The notes below the pieces were generated by a model, which saw nothing but the letters and a program-made list of their open reading frames with translations, was not told the origin of the DNA and searched no databases. DNA of 64,000 nucleotides from NCBI GenBank assembly GCA_026874595.1, contig CM049314.1:56217812-56281811 (forward strand). The letters run 5' to 3'. Each line of letters starts with the position of its first letter. The stretch's first letter is position 1. The position numbers and the translations under genes are program-made. Shown in pieces: positions 10,380 to 21,759 of this stretch. Source of the DNA: Sipunculus nudus. Lineage: Eukaryota > Annelida > Sipuncula > Golfingiida > Sipunculidae.

Positions 10380-10484
10380 TTAGTACGGTGGCAGTCGGAA
10401 CTCATCAGCCCGATCTAAGGGTCCGTATAAAATCATTCCATCCTCGGTGACATTGTTCCTTGTCTTGACTGGAGTATATGTTGG
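10380..10484 (-). CDS. probable terminal coding exon, unknown protein ending LPPY
   Basis: On the minus strand GTTCATTTACAG precedes 34 open codons and TAA. The peptide includes TPVKTRNNVTEDGMILYG and ends DEFRLPPY. The hydrophilic composition and the PPxY-like end (a possible WW-domain ligand) fit a cytoplasmic C-terminus. It lies upstream, in minus-strand order, of the membrane-segment exon at 9.0 kb, so it probably ends a separate gene or an alternative transcript. Confidence 0.4.
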   Translation of the reverse strand, partial: PTYTPVKTRNNVTEDGMILYGPLDRADEFRLPPY

Positions 10485-11614
10485 CTGTAAATGAACATTA
10501 TAATTAACATTATGAGGCTTAAAAACAATACAAGCCTTTTGTTATCTGATGGAGGTTTAACATAGAAGTGATGCTTCAGAACATGGTCGGTGATCAAATG
10601 GAGTCATCCCAAGACCCAGTGAATTTAACGTTAGTAACACTGTTACTGGCTATTTTACTTGGTCCTGATGTCCACTGTTCTCACAGCAGTCATTACCTTA
10701 ACATATTCTAAAATCCAGACGGCAGATTTGCTGTATTACAATTAACATGCACCTTTCAGTCGCTGAAAGCAAGTCTTGCTTTAGGAGAAGATTCACGAGA
10801 ATTTTTGTAAATGTAATGCAAGTGGTAATTAAAATTGACTGCTTTATGTAAAGGAAAGTTTATATCTTAACTAAAATGATTGCCAATAATGCTATTTCAT
10901 AGTAACCTTTTAGTAAACCATTTAGTGTACCAAACATGTCTGCTTGAACTAAAAACTGAGTTGACATAGAGTTGACTTTTGATTACTTATTTTCACAAAC
11001 TTTTTCCTGAAAGCAAATCCCTTGTAACAATCTCTGAAATGTTACCGTAACACTTAGAGATTTGCAAGAGTGCATTTGTCATTACAACAAATAACTCACA
11101 AACTCATTAATTAAATTTGAAGAATGGAATTTTTACAGAGGTAATTAATTTGTAAGCCATGTTTCCAGGCGTTACCAGGGAAATAAGAAAAATGCAATGT
11201 AGCATTGAGTGTAGGAAAAAGGCCCCACCATCCCCGGTAACCCCCCCCCCCCCCCAAAAAAAAAGAAAAAAAAAAACAAAAAAACAGCACCTTGTTGATA
11301 AAGAGGACAAGAGCCCCGATGCATAAAATCACGCATTCCGCATTTCGTACATAAGTAATCTTAGCTTTACTGTGACAATAAAGTTAACAGTGTAACAAAT
11401 TATTGAAGAACCAAAGTTAAATATTTGAAATTGAATTATCTGTCTATTGATTTGAGTATTGTCGGTTTGTAAAATTGTCGATGATTCATTTTAAAAGGTT
11501 TACATTAACTAATTATTTTGAAAAGCTTCGTGTTGTGACGCCATCTTTAAACATCGCGATACCGTAGTAACGAAACAGTTACTTAGGCCTTTAAGGTTTA
11601 ACGTTTAAAATGCC
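10485..11614. other. spacer with poly-C tract
   Basis: A C run followed by an A-rich run lies at about 11239-11283. A minus-strand AAAGATGGCGTC near 11540 resembles a YY1 site. No gene is supported. Confidence 0.4.
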
Positions 11615-11872
11615 TTAACTATTCGGCAGATTGATTTCTTCCAGTCCATGAAGACTGTCAAGTCTTGGAACGAGACGTCCATTATCACCTAAAAATGCAT
11701 GTGGTCCAGCCTCAGGATCATTATTACGTAGTTCCGGAACGACGGCGCTTTCGCAAGGAAATATCACAAAGTGTGAAGGAGTCGCTAAAAGCAGAACTTT
11801 CTGGCTAATCCTTACGGTGTCAGTTAAAGACAGAAAATGAAGCGTAGAAACAATACCATGTGACGTAAATAG
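11615..11872 (-). CDS. possible coding exon, unknown protein
   Basis: The minus strand is open for 85 codons to a TAA at 11615-11617. The end of the frame, from CESAVVPELRNNDPEAGPHA to LDSLHGLEEINLPNS, is hydrophilic and protein-like. Candidate acceptors are GATTAGCCAG or CTGCTTTTAG. A TTTTAG/GTGATA inside could serve as acceptor or donor, so the true exon may be shorter. No in-frame ATG and no domain. Confidence 0.4.
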   Translation of the reverse strand, partial: LFTSHGIVSTLHFLSLTDTVRISQKVLLLATPSHFVIFPCESAVVPELRNNDPEAGPHAFLGDNGRLVPRLDSLHGLEEINLPNS

Positions 11873-12189
11873 TTAAAGAGTGCATGGTGGAATATTTTAC
11901 GCGCCGCATAAAGATTAGAGAGGTTCTTGACCTGTTACCAGCTCACAATTAAATATATATAGCTTGAACATTTAGCTTTTTCCTCTACGTCAAACCGAAT
12001 GGAAGGAAAAAAATTTTATATTCAGAAGGAATTATGTGATACAACGTATCCCCGTCCCTACCTGAGTTGGCTATGTCATTTTTCGAACGCTTGCATTCAA
12101 GGAGCAGAGAATCAATCTAAAGTTACGATTCCTTTTACGCGGTTTGCTGCGAGACCGATTCTTTTAAAGGCGTGTTTCCATTCGTTAAA

Positions 12190-12370
12190 AAAAAATAAGT
12201 GTGTTTCCATGTGCGGGTATATACGTGAATTGGCAGACTAACTTATTTGTTCAGTTGGCCGATTAGTCCTTCCACAAAAAGATGGTGAAGTGACTCAATA
12301 TTTTACCCCTGAGTCCACGCAGATCATATATAGATGAGTGAAATTGAGCTGATGCTGTGTAGGCCTACAC
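12190..12370 (+). repeat. dispersed repeat, copy 1
   Basis: The words GGCAGACTAA, AAAAGATGGTGAAGTGA and ATTTTACCCC recur in the same order at about 57960-58100. The repeat is non-coding; a plus-strand frame at 11999-12241 runs into it and is not credible as a gene. Confidence 0.6.
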
Positions 12371-12582
12371 ACTTGGGGCACTGACTGCATGGAGCAAAAT
12401 CTATCCGTATGGGTTATTAGTTTTTAAAATAAATAAAAACGGGACAATATAAATGATATTTGGGTAAAAAATAACCATAACTGACCCTTAGCCTCCCTTT
12501 GGATCCGGTCATGATCTTTTAAGATAATATAGTATGAATGGACTAACTAAATAATGACAGGTATATAGGCGAGTTATTCATG

Positions 12583-12585
<3 letters not shown>

Positions 12586-12648
<63 letters not shown>
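12586..12648. repeat. (TA)n microsatellite
   Basis: About 31 TA dinucleotides. Confidence 0.95.
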
Positions 12649-12654
<6 letters not shown>

Positions 12655-13739
12655 AAAGGCATATAAAAAGCTAGCTGAGGCCGGCAGTCATTCATACTAA
12701 ATTAGTACCTATCAAATCGCATATTGTCAAATACGCGGTGTAGTATGGAGAATAGTAGTTATGGTACTTTGAGGCAATAGTTTGTCTCACGAGTCGATTG
12801 AAAAAAAAATGATCGGAAGCATTGTCCGCGTGAATTCGTCAGTGATGTAGGAAACAGGGGACATAGGAAGCTACCGCCTAACAAATACAAATATTGGGCA
12901 TGGGGCAGAAATATAATTGTAAAAGCCCTACCCCTATTATTTTGATCATTTAAAATAATCCTTAAAATGGTACATGTAAAATAATTCCATTAAAAACCTA
13001 TCGATTCCAAATTTCATTGTGTCCTTTCCTTAACTGCTGAGGCAAATGGAAATCCCTGCAACTTATCTGGTTGGTTGGAAAGGATTTTTTTGGGACAGTA
13101 ATCAATGCATTGATTAAATAAAGTCTCCTTAAACTTTGTTGAAACCTCAAAAGTACAATATTATCCTGCATTATTCTAGCTATTAGTATATATATAATTT
13201 GCTTGTTATTTGACGCTGTTGCCATCCCGCCCCCTCTCGCACAAAACCTCGCGTTTTACTTTTCTGATAGACCGTGGTCTCCGACTTCTTCGCCCCCCCC
13301 CCCCCCCCCGGGATACGTCCTTTGATATTTGGTAATCTGGACTGCAATGCTGTGCAGCGCTGTAAACCTAGAATCGATCGAGAGATCGGAGCTTGGCCTT
13401 CTTTTTGTCTTTTCGTGGATAAAACCTTATGATCAAATAATGAGCTATATGATTATTACAGAATACCTAAAAGTAATCTAAGGCTTAAGCTCTTGTGTTA
13501 CCATGCAGAACTCTTTGAAAACCAGCGCTACGTATACAATTATCGTCCAAGAACGAAGGCACAAGGAAAACATCCATGCAGGAGAGTTCGGGCAGGCCAG
13601 GTCATTCTCCATGTAAACATAACCCCATGCATGCAACTCCCAGGCTCTCTCCATACGCTATACACTGTGTTAATACTTCCTACGACACACGTCATAGAAA
13701 ACTTTATTTTGTATTTTTTTTCATTCACATTCACGTAGG
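12649..13739. other. spacer with a small GC-rich island
   Basis: Around 13205-13330 the sequence becomes CpG-bearing and includes a C run (about 13292-13308). On the minus strand it holds an ATG in good context (CGGGATGGCAACAGCG), but the frame beyond it is AT-rich and unconvincing. No gene called. Confidence 0.35.

Positions 13740-13741
<2 letters not shown>

Positions 13742-13818
<77 letters not shown>
13742..13818. repeat. (TA)n microsatellite
   Basis: About 38 TA dinucleotides, the longest TA array in the window. It creates false Ile-Tyr reading frames on both strands. Confidence 0.95.
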
Positions 13819-13820
<2 letters not shown>

Positions 13821-15292
13821 CATATAAATTCATCATCAGTCGAATTCATCAGGTTAATTTTAATATCACCTGTAGCATCTTTTTTAAATTTATTCTGAGA
13901 CAACTTAATGGACAAAAGAGGCAGTCACAGGCGTTTTTATCAAAGAAACTGAAAATTTCATTTAAAAAGGCCGATTTTCTTTGCGAGTAGGAATCAATTA
14001 AGGTATATATTCTAAGGAATCGGCACACCTGTATATGTTTGGCAATTTGCATAAACATGTCATGTCACTCAATAACACTCGGTATATCTTACTTTTTATC
14101 CCCGAGTGACAGTAACGTTCTATACCACTCCATGCATGTATGTGCGGGACATCACTCATTCTGGTGATAAACAAAACATAAATATAAAAACAATAAAATA
14201 CAGCGAGAAATGAGTGTGTATATATATATGCCATGCTCATGTTTATTTGTATTTTTTATGGATTCAGTGGGTTATTGGAATAGCGGGCCTTATTTTTTTT
14301 ATTACATCAGGATTACTAGATAGTCGCCCCCTTTCACTGATTAATTCTCATGAAATAAAAATGTGCATTTGAAGGGGGTGAAATCGAAAAACATTCTTAC
14401 ATAAACGGAAAACATCTTCGGGATTTCAAAGTGATCATTTCATCAGCATGACTATTTTCAGCTGCAATTCCTAAAGACATGGCCATTTTAAAGCTGAAAG
14501 CCCCATTGACACATCTTAATGGCATGCAGTTGAATAAAAATTCCTTAAAACTCAGCACTATGCATCACAAAGCGAGAGGGGAGATATCTATCTCACTTTT
14601 AATTATTTTATAGGAAAGGTTGAAATAAATGAATGCTCTTAAAGTATTCAAGTATAAACCTTGGAACTCTGTGTAAAGTGTGTTTATATTAATTATCAGT
14701 TTATTTTCGTTTTATAATGATTACACTTTATATAAAACATATTCAGAGGATATCTTAGTCGAACAATATACTTAAATATGTGATTATGAAAAGTTGTTTA
14801 TCAAAAAATCCAAGACAATTTTAAAGATTAAAAAAATGCGCATTGGTTTTTGGCATGAACTTTCATTTTGTCTGCATATAGTATATAGGTTCACCTTATA
14901 CAATAATTGTAAATAATTAATTGTAATTTATAATATAGCAGATGGGGAATTACTACCGAATAAAATTTAATTGTGTCATAATACTAAGGAAACCTCAAGA
15001 AAAAAATCAAGCTTAAAATAGAAGACTTCAAAGTCAGTCACTCGCGGATATTTTTATGTAGGCCTACAGAGCAAACTTCATTGTGCATGACCTGTACACA
15101 AACGTCCATGTGATAAACACATTCAAAGCAGAAGGGGTCCTAAGAACTTATTCATTTTCTTATAGAACATAAACCGAGCAAAGAGAAAAACGAGCAAATA
15201 TTTTTGTCCTTTTACAAACTTAGATGTAAAAGTGTATGCAATGTTTTTGAAAGTCTCCCTTTGGCAAAAGTCCTGAATCCGCCCCTGGATAC
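13819..15292. other. AT-rich spacer
   Basis: No supported gene. A minus-strand open frame at 13998-14240 is AT-driven. Confidence 0.4.
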
Positions 15293-15770
15293 CATGGCAT
15301 TGATGCGGGTACTCTCCACGTAACCACGTAGATCCCTCTGCTGGAGAACAAGATATTGTTCAAAGTCACTGCCTGGAAAAGCAAATGAAAATAAAAATTT
15401 TGGATGACATATTTTAGCTCTGTGAGAAACTATTGTACTCCCACAGAACCAGCGGTAGGGATGTAAATTAATTTTGTAATTAGGAAAGAGCGATGAGCCA
15501 CGGGCCCCACGGACACGTGTAAACAAAATACGGTATGGTCCCCGAGAGGTCACCTCCAAACAGACACCACCATTTTGGACAGGCATTTGACGATGATGAA
15601 AAATTCTGTCAGTCACAGAATTTAGACCCTCTTGAAGGATATAAGGTGAGAATATGTCAGATAAAAACACGTAACATCCCCTCGTAATCTTCGAATTCGA
15701 AAACTTGGCAGAAACCTATTTGACTCGAGGCAAGCAACACGTTTAAGTGCGAACGTCTGGAGAAGGCCAT
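15293..15770 (-). CDS. candidate 5' exons of an unknown minus-strand gene
   Basis: An ATG at 15770-15768 in good context (GAGAATGGCC) opens 37 codons, MAFSRRSHLNVLLASSQ and onward to EFEDYEG, before a stop at 15657. A second frame then stays open for about 150 codons (to 15212). Near 15373 a strong acceptor (TTTGCTTTTCCAG) leads an 80-base segment, 15372-15293, encoding SDFEQYLVLQQRDLRGYVES and ending ATG/GTATCC. I think at least one short intron separates the first frame from the last segment, but I could not find a join that keeps phase throughout. The GC is above local background. No family was recognised. Confidence 0.4.
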
Positions 15771-15954
15771 TCTCCAAACCTCCGTATTCACGACCCAAGC
15801 TCCTCGCAGTTAAAATATCGCGACAAGACCAGTACCCATAATTCATATATCAGCTGTCACTTAAACATGATATCAATGATAGTTGTAAACATAACAGGTG
15901 GTTTGGAAGTTGAACTGAATATTTTAGCTTAATTTATATAGGTTAATTTTGTAA

Positions 15955-15975
15955 CCATACAAGATGGCCGTTTTG
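15955..15975 (+). promoter_or_regulatory. YY1-like site, possible promoter of the zinc-finger gene
   Basis: CAAGATGGCCG on the plus strand matches the YY1/initiator-proximal motif found just downstream of many metazoan start sites. It lies between the candidate minus-strand 5' exons (15.77 kb) and the plus-strand zinc-finger coding exon, which starts at a splice acceptor (21751) and so needs an upstream exon. A shared, divergent promoter is possible but unproven. Confidence 0.3.
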
Positions 15976-16038
15976 AGTGTAAAAAGATTCTGCAAACAGC
16001 TGAATCACTGGATCCACCCGGCCCTCACTGGCCACGGG

Positions 16039-16102
16039 CTGGACCCAGTTGTGGCTCTGTTTACATACAGAAAACAGAGCCACAATTGTTGACTGGGTCT
16101 AG
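16039..16102. repeat. strong hairpin
   Basis: TTGTGGCTCTGTTT (16049-16062) pairs perfectly with AAACAGAGCCACAA (16072-16085) across a nine-base loop. The outer arms CTGGACCCAG and CTGGGTCTAG extend the stem with one mismatch and a seven-base bulge. It could be a cruciform, a small foldback remnant or an RNA hairpin. Confidence 0.8.
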
Positions 16103-16545
16103 TCTCGGGCTCAGAACAATTTTAATAACAAACGATGGGGTTTTTACTATAACCAGATTTGACAGGATCCGACAATTTGAATGCACTCTCTTTAGTATAA
16201 TTTTTGTTTAACACTGTTATGTGCCTAATTATATGGGTGAAATATGTTCCACAAATCATGGTCCTCCTATTTTTTTAATTGAAAAAAATACCAAATTTGA
16301 CTGGTTTTAGATGCACTCTAGTATTACTTTTTAACACTTTTATATATGTCCCTAATAATACTGATGGATGAAATTAACGTGAGAAAATAAGAAGGAGAAA
16401 CATCCCTCTTATTATCTATAAATATAAAGGAAGTGCTTATTTTCACTCCCCCTAGGAGTTACCAATCCCCATGTTAGATTGAACAGATAAGTGTTTGTTA
16501 GAATATATATGCATTTACAGCAGCTCTATAGGTTATCATTGATGA

Positions 16546-16583
<38 letters not shown>

Positions 16584-17879
16584 GTATGTTTTATATAAAA
16601 TAAAAAAATTAATGTTATTGGGCTTACCTTTGAGATGCATATATCTATCCTCTAATCAGTATATCCTCTAATCGACAATGGTCTTAAAGCACCCTATGTT
16701 ACATTTATAATTTTAATTATAAATTTTGTTTAATCAAAGTTTTCACACCACGGTAACAACATTGAAAATGTTTAAGATGAAATCAGTGGTATGGTAAATT
16801 TCTGAAACAACCTACCAGGGTTAAGGTGCCAGTCCAGTTTATTGGCTGGGCTTTACCTGGTATTCTGAACTGGGAGCTGATAGCACCAGTCTAAGCATAT
16901 GGACACAAAACCAAAACTCACTAATGAGGTGCCAACAGTCTATACTGATCAGGACTCTCAGCCAGTTTATATAATCAAGTACTTCTGAAATTTTACTCAC
17001 GCTTCATGTTCACATAAGTTAGTTCTCATGATCTACATATAAAATGTCAAAGTGATTAAACAATTAGACCAACAAAATTTATTTGGCACTGCAGAAAAAT
17101 ATAAATCTAGATGTCGTAGAATTTTTTGGCAAATCTAAATGTAATATATTTGTCAGAGGTTACTCTGCAAATCATTAATGTTTTAAACTTTGATGTTAAA
17201 TGCATTAAAATGAAATGCATTTCAAATTTAAAAACTGAAAAACTTAATTGTTTAAAGAACTTAGTTCTAGAAATTTGTAACTGTGTGGTCCTTAGTAATT
17301 GTGTCTATAGAAGTGCTTGAGAGAGGATTTTGTAAAGAAAAGCAATTATTAAACTACCTTTATCACGGGAAAGAATGAACACCAAAGTTTTGGTCACTAA
17401 AACTGACAAAATATTTGAGACTTTACCAGCTTTTATCAGCTTTCATCTTTTATCACTCCTGGGGAGTGGAAATAAGGCCTGCCAAATATAAATAGTGCTG
17501 TTAGTGGGGTCATACATACCACTTGGAAATAAATTACAGAGGTTTAAGCAAGTCTTTCAGCTTGGTTGAATTATAATATCCCACAGCATAGCACTCGCAC
17601 TGAAAATTCTACCAAAGAAAAAACTTTCTTCAGGTACTGAAATCAGTAACTGCTCCAAATGAAAACCTGCAAACATAATTTTGAATCTACACTATACAGT
17701 GTGCCCATGTGTTATGAGGGCTATTCTGGAATCAAGTAATTTGGAGTTGATTTAAATACAGAAAATATATATACATAAAGGTGCAGAATGTCCAGTTTTG
17801 AGAATCAGTGAGCTCAGATAAACTGGTTTGAACTTGGAAATATATGATAAAATTATTTTCCACTGATTGAAAGTCTACT
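16103..17879. other. AT-rich DNA, probable 5' intron of the zinc-finger gene
   Basis: Contains a TA/TATG microsatellite at about 16541-16590. No exon was identified. Confidence 0.4.
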
Positions 17880-17996
17880 GAGGTATAGGTATGGCGCTTT
17901 TTCCATTAGCAGGGTAAAAATTGTAACCACTGGACCTAGAAACTTCTAAGTGTACATCCAGGAAGGTCAATAAAATATCTCCTTGGAAACATTTTT
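17880..17996 (+). repeat. fragment of the AGCTCAGCTGA repeat family interior
   Basis: Words such as AGCAGGGTAAAAATTGTAAC, CTGGACCTAGAA and CTCCTTGGAAAC are the interior unit of the family seen at 33.2-34.2 kb. The intact copy starting at 17997 begins directly after it, so one copy appears inserted into or next to an older one. Confidence 0.6.
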
Positions 17997-20406
17997 AGCT
18001 CAGCTGACTTTCAGTCATGCTGGGCTATAGCGATGGGTCTTTGTCCGGCGTCCTTCCGTCTGTCAGTCCGGCCGGCCGTTAGCAGGGCACAAATCGTAAC
18101 CGTAGGGGCTAGGGCCATGAACCCAATGCAGTCTTAGAGGTTCTAAAAAGATCTCCTTGCAAACCTGAATTTAGGTCACTGCGACCTATATTCTCGAAGT
18201 TATGGGTGTGTTTGCACCCCCCAGAAATAATTCTTTTAGCCAAAATTTACATCCCAAACCTTCCATCTTTCACATACAGCTCACCTACCAACAGGGGAAG
18301 AACCATAATTATTTTGAGGTCACAAGGTCAAAGGTCAAGGTCACAGAATCAACTTTTTTGAAAAGCCTCAGGATGCATTTTAAGCCAAACCTTTCATCCC
18401 AATTCTTTGATCTTTCACATATAGCTCCTAATAGAATCCTATAGATGTTGAGGTCACAAGGTCAAAGGTCAGGGTCACAGGATCCACTTCTTTGAAAAGG
18501 TTGTGGACACATTTCAAGCTAGACCTTTCATTCCAAACCTTTCAGCACTGATATCGCTTCTCTGCCAACAGGGGAAAAGACCTGTTGATTTTGAAGTCAA
18601 AGGTCAAGTTCACAGCACCCTCTTCTTGCGTGGAGTCATTTTAAGGCAAACTATTCAATCTATACTTTCCATCTGTCATATATGGCTTGCCTACCAATAG
18701 GATAAGAAGCCTATTGATGTTGAGTTCAAAAGGTAAAAGGTCAAGGTCACAATATTGTTCTAAATGCTTGTGAACATATTTCAAGTGAAACTGTTCAACC
18801 CAAACCTTCAGTCTTTCACATATGCCACATCTACGCATCACTGAATTTGATTCAAACTTCATATTTATGGGTCTTTTTGCATGAAGAAATAACTAATTGA
18901 TTTTGAGGTCAGCTGGTCAGGAGGTCAAAGGTTGCAGGTCTAAGTTATTCACTCATTGGTTACCAAGTAATTACACCCGGCCAGATGTAAATGGTTAGTA
19001 GTTACCCATCATTTAGAAAGAATCCAGTTGATATGTGGGCAAAAGGCCAAGGTCATAGGTCAGGGATGTTCACAATAACTTATTTTGTAGACCATCTCTA
19101 TTTTTCTTGTTTTCTTGTATATATAACCATATGGCACTCACAACTGGTGCATCTCACTATGTGCCCATAATTGTCAGTGACTCTTGTGATATACGACTCC
19201 CTTTTGTATCAGCTCATGGAGTGATAAGGATATATCATTAGTGCATAACAAAAACACTGTTGCGGGAATGCTTTGGCCAGGCATTAAGACTATGATAGTT
19301 AAGTGTTAAGTTTAGCTACTGATTTATAAAATGATGGGAACATTTTGCAGTTTATATCATGGAATCATAGCAATAAAGTTAGTTTTCTAGATATCTGAAT
19401 ATTATTATACAAATCATCAGATATACCAGCAAGTGTTTGTTCTGATAATATGTGGGTCTGTACCTGGATTTAGGATGGCTTTATTTGATTACAAGACTCT
19501 TAGTGATGCTTTCTGCATTTCTTTTCTTTTAGGTTTTGCAGTTTACCTACCCTGCGGACCCCATTGAATAGCAAGCTGATAATTAAAACAAATTGGACTT
19601 GCACTTTTTACATTTGCATGTTCATAAATCTGATATGAGAGCTCTCCAACCTGATCATGCCTTTTGAATTGTTTTGGACATTCATAACTGTTACATTCTT
19701 TGAAGCAATTGCTACAAGTTTAGTGTCTTATTGGAGGATGTGTGACTTGTCAGAAAACATTATGTCTGCCAGGTAGCCATTTTAGAAATCCTTTTGCCAG
19801 GACAGTTTCTGTGATTTTTTTATGATGTTTGGTTCCTTTTAGAGGATGTTTGTCTTTCAATTTCCGACCTGTCAGAAATCCAATATGGCCACCAGGACAC
19901 CATCTTTAAATTCCTTTAGAACATAGTATCTCAAGAACTATTAAAGTGAATGCAGTGGGATGTATATTAATGTAATCTTGCATTGGGTCAAAGATTTCTT
20001 AATAAATATGACCATCATTTATGAAAGCTCAGTACAGTTGGCTTGTATTGAATAAAAATTAATATGGAAGCACCCGTTTCACAATAATCTTGCATGGATT
20101 TCCTTGATCTTTTGCTATATTTTGATCTTATATGTGGCCTGTGTGGTATTCCTTTTGAGACTGACAGGTATCGAGCAAGCTGTGGGATTAGTTCCTGATA
20201 GCCCAACAACCATACATTTTGCCTCAGACCATCATTCACTATGTTTTAACCAGACATATATGATAAGAATTTATGGCATTGTAGAAAGTTTAAACAAAAT
20301 TGGCATATAGGTTCTGCAAATATTTTACCAGAAGTTGTGAAATGCAGCCCATGATGTCGCAGGTCATGCTTGGCAGCTGAGCGTCATGACCCATGGGTCA
20401 CTTGTT
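17997..20406 (+). mobile_element. AGCTCAGCTGA-family repeat, copy A
   Basis: Begins AGCTCAGCTGACTTTCAGTC, with a hairpin-forming head, then a TCCG/GTCT-rich stretch and GGGCACAAATCGTAACC. It ends TGACCCATGGGTCACTTGTT, which contains the palindrome TGACCCATGGGTCA. The interior from 18.2 to 19.1 kb is tandemly built with a period near 140 and carries AGGTCA clusters. There is no protein-coding capacity. A hairpin at each end, a GTCC/GTCT stutter and tandem cores are features of Helentron-associated non-autonomous repeats; that assignment is inference. Confidence 0.7.
18317..18343 (+). promoter_or_regulatory. four AGGTCA half-sites in tandem
   Basis: AGGTCA starts at 18317, 18325, 18332 and 18338, so successive spacings are 2, 1 and 0. 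These correspond to DR2, DR1 and DR0 layouts for nuclear receptors (DR1 suits RXR/HNF4/COUP-type dimers, and TCAAGGTCA suits ERR/NR5A monomers). Similar partial clusters recur near 18450-18480, 18595-18612, 18732-18752, 18905-18932 and 19039-19060. They are part of the repeat element; activity is unknown. Confidence 0.5.
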
Positions 20407-21259
20407 TTACAGAGTAATTGGAAAATGGTTTTAGACTATGCATGGTTTATGTTCAGGCTGATTTTCACAAAATTTAAATCATCTACATTGATTACACTGG
20501 GCATCTTTAAATCTACAGCTGGCCGGTTACCTGATATTACACTATAAATAGATAAATCTGCTGTGTCTGATTTTATTGTTTGCCCTTGCTGATAAATATT
20601 AAATACCAACAAAATCTTAAAGTTATTTACTTATTACAGTGAATTTCACTGTTATTTGTCCCATTTGACTTAGTCTTTGCATCAGTTTTACTGAAAAAAA
20701 ATCTTTCTTGGTCATTGAGAAATTTTAGCTGACCACTCATTATTAACTGGAAATTGGTACCTATAGGTCCATGTTGAACAATGCAAGATGCCTGGTCCAT
20801 CCTGTTTCCAGTTAATACAGGTTATTTGTATATCAGCCCAGCACATGCCTGTATCAGCATTATTAATTTGGCATTATTAGCTGGGTATGCATGTTATGGA
20901 CAAGATAAAGGTACCTTGGCCAGAGTCAGCACAAACAATATATTGCGAGATATCAAAGCCAGTTAATATGGGTTATATCTGATAGCCTTTATCTTGCTGC
21001 GTGACTGCATTGGGGTTCAGCATCCTGTGTAGTGGTAAGATGTTCCTGCATGAAGACCACTTTAATGTGAAAGATAACTGGCATATTGCCTTTTAACACC
21101 ACATATTATGCATGTATATGTAAAGTTAAAAATTAATCACCATGTATGACTTACAGCATTGTCTTTTAATATAAATATCATGAACCTTTATGATTGTGAC
21201 TCCATATTAGCTTCCACCAGCCATTTTGTGTGCTCCTAATGCAGCAGTTATATGCTACA

Positions 21260-21637
21260 GTTGTCCCAGATCTCCTTTCTTTTAACAGCTGCTTTGTATT
21301 TAAAGCAAGATCCTCTGGGTTCCACCACCAGGGCTCACACAGAACAAAGATGTAATCAGATCAATGAGGGTATGGTATCACTTTGTGCATCCAGGAAAGT
21401 TTAAACATGTGACACTTGCTCTTATTGGTCTGATTCTTGGCCCTATGCCAGGTCCAGTGTAAGCAGACCAACAGGAGCAGGTGTTCCATATTTAAAATTT
21501 TGAGCTGGATGCACAATGTGAAAGCAGCCACACCATACTCTCATTGGTCTAAATACAATTCTTTGCTTTGATGGTTGATGTCAGAGAATCTTTCTATACA
21601 AAGCAGCAGTTAAAATGAAGGAGATCTAGGACAATTG
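21260..21637. repeat. foldback element, arms of about 170 bp
   Basis: The left arm begins GTTGTCCCAGATCTCCTT, and the right arm, reverse-complemented, begins CAATTGTCCTAGATCTCCTT. Matching continues inward through TTTAAC.GCTGCTTTGTAT and GA.CAATGAG.GTATGGT to TTGTGCATCCAG. The centre is near 21440. It ends about 115 bases before the acceptor of the zinc-finger coding exon. If transcribed as intron it would form a long imperfect duplex. Confidence 0.8.
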
Positions 21638-21759
21638 CAATGTACATGTGTAAGCTTTGCATGAGGATCATACCATGTCAGGCTAATATGAGAAATACCA
21701 AACAGATCTGTTAATAACATAAACTAATATGATTTTCGTTTGATTTTACAGAGCACTTC

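Noticed and set aside
13576-13915. Open frames of Ile-Tyr repeats on both strands
   Set aside because: They arise entirely from the (TA)n array at 13742-13818.
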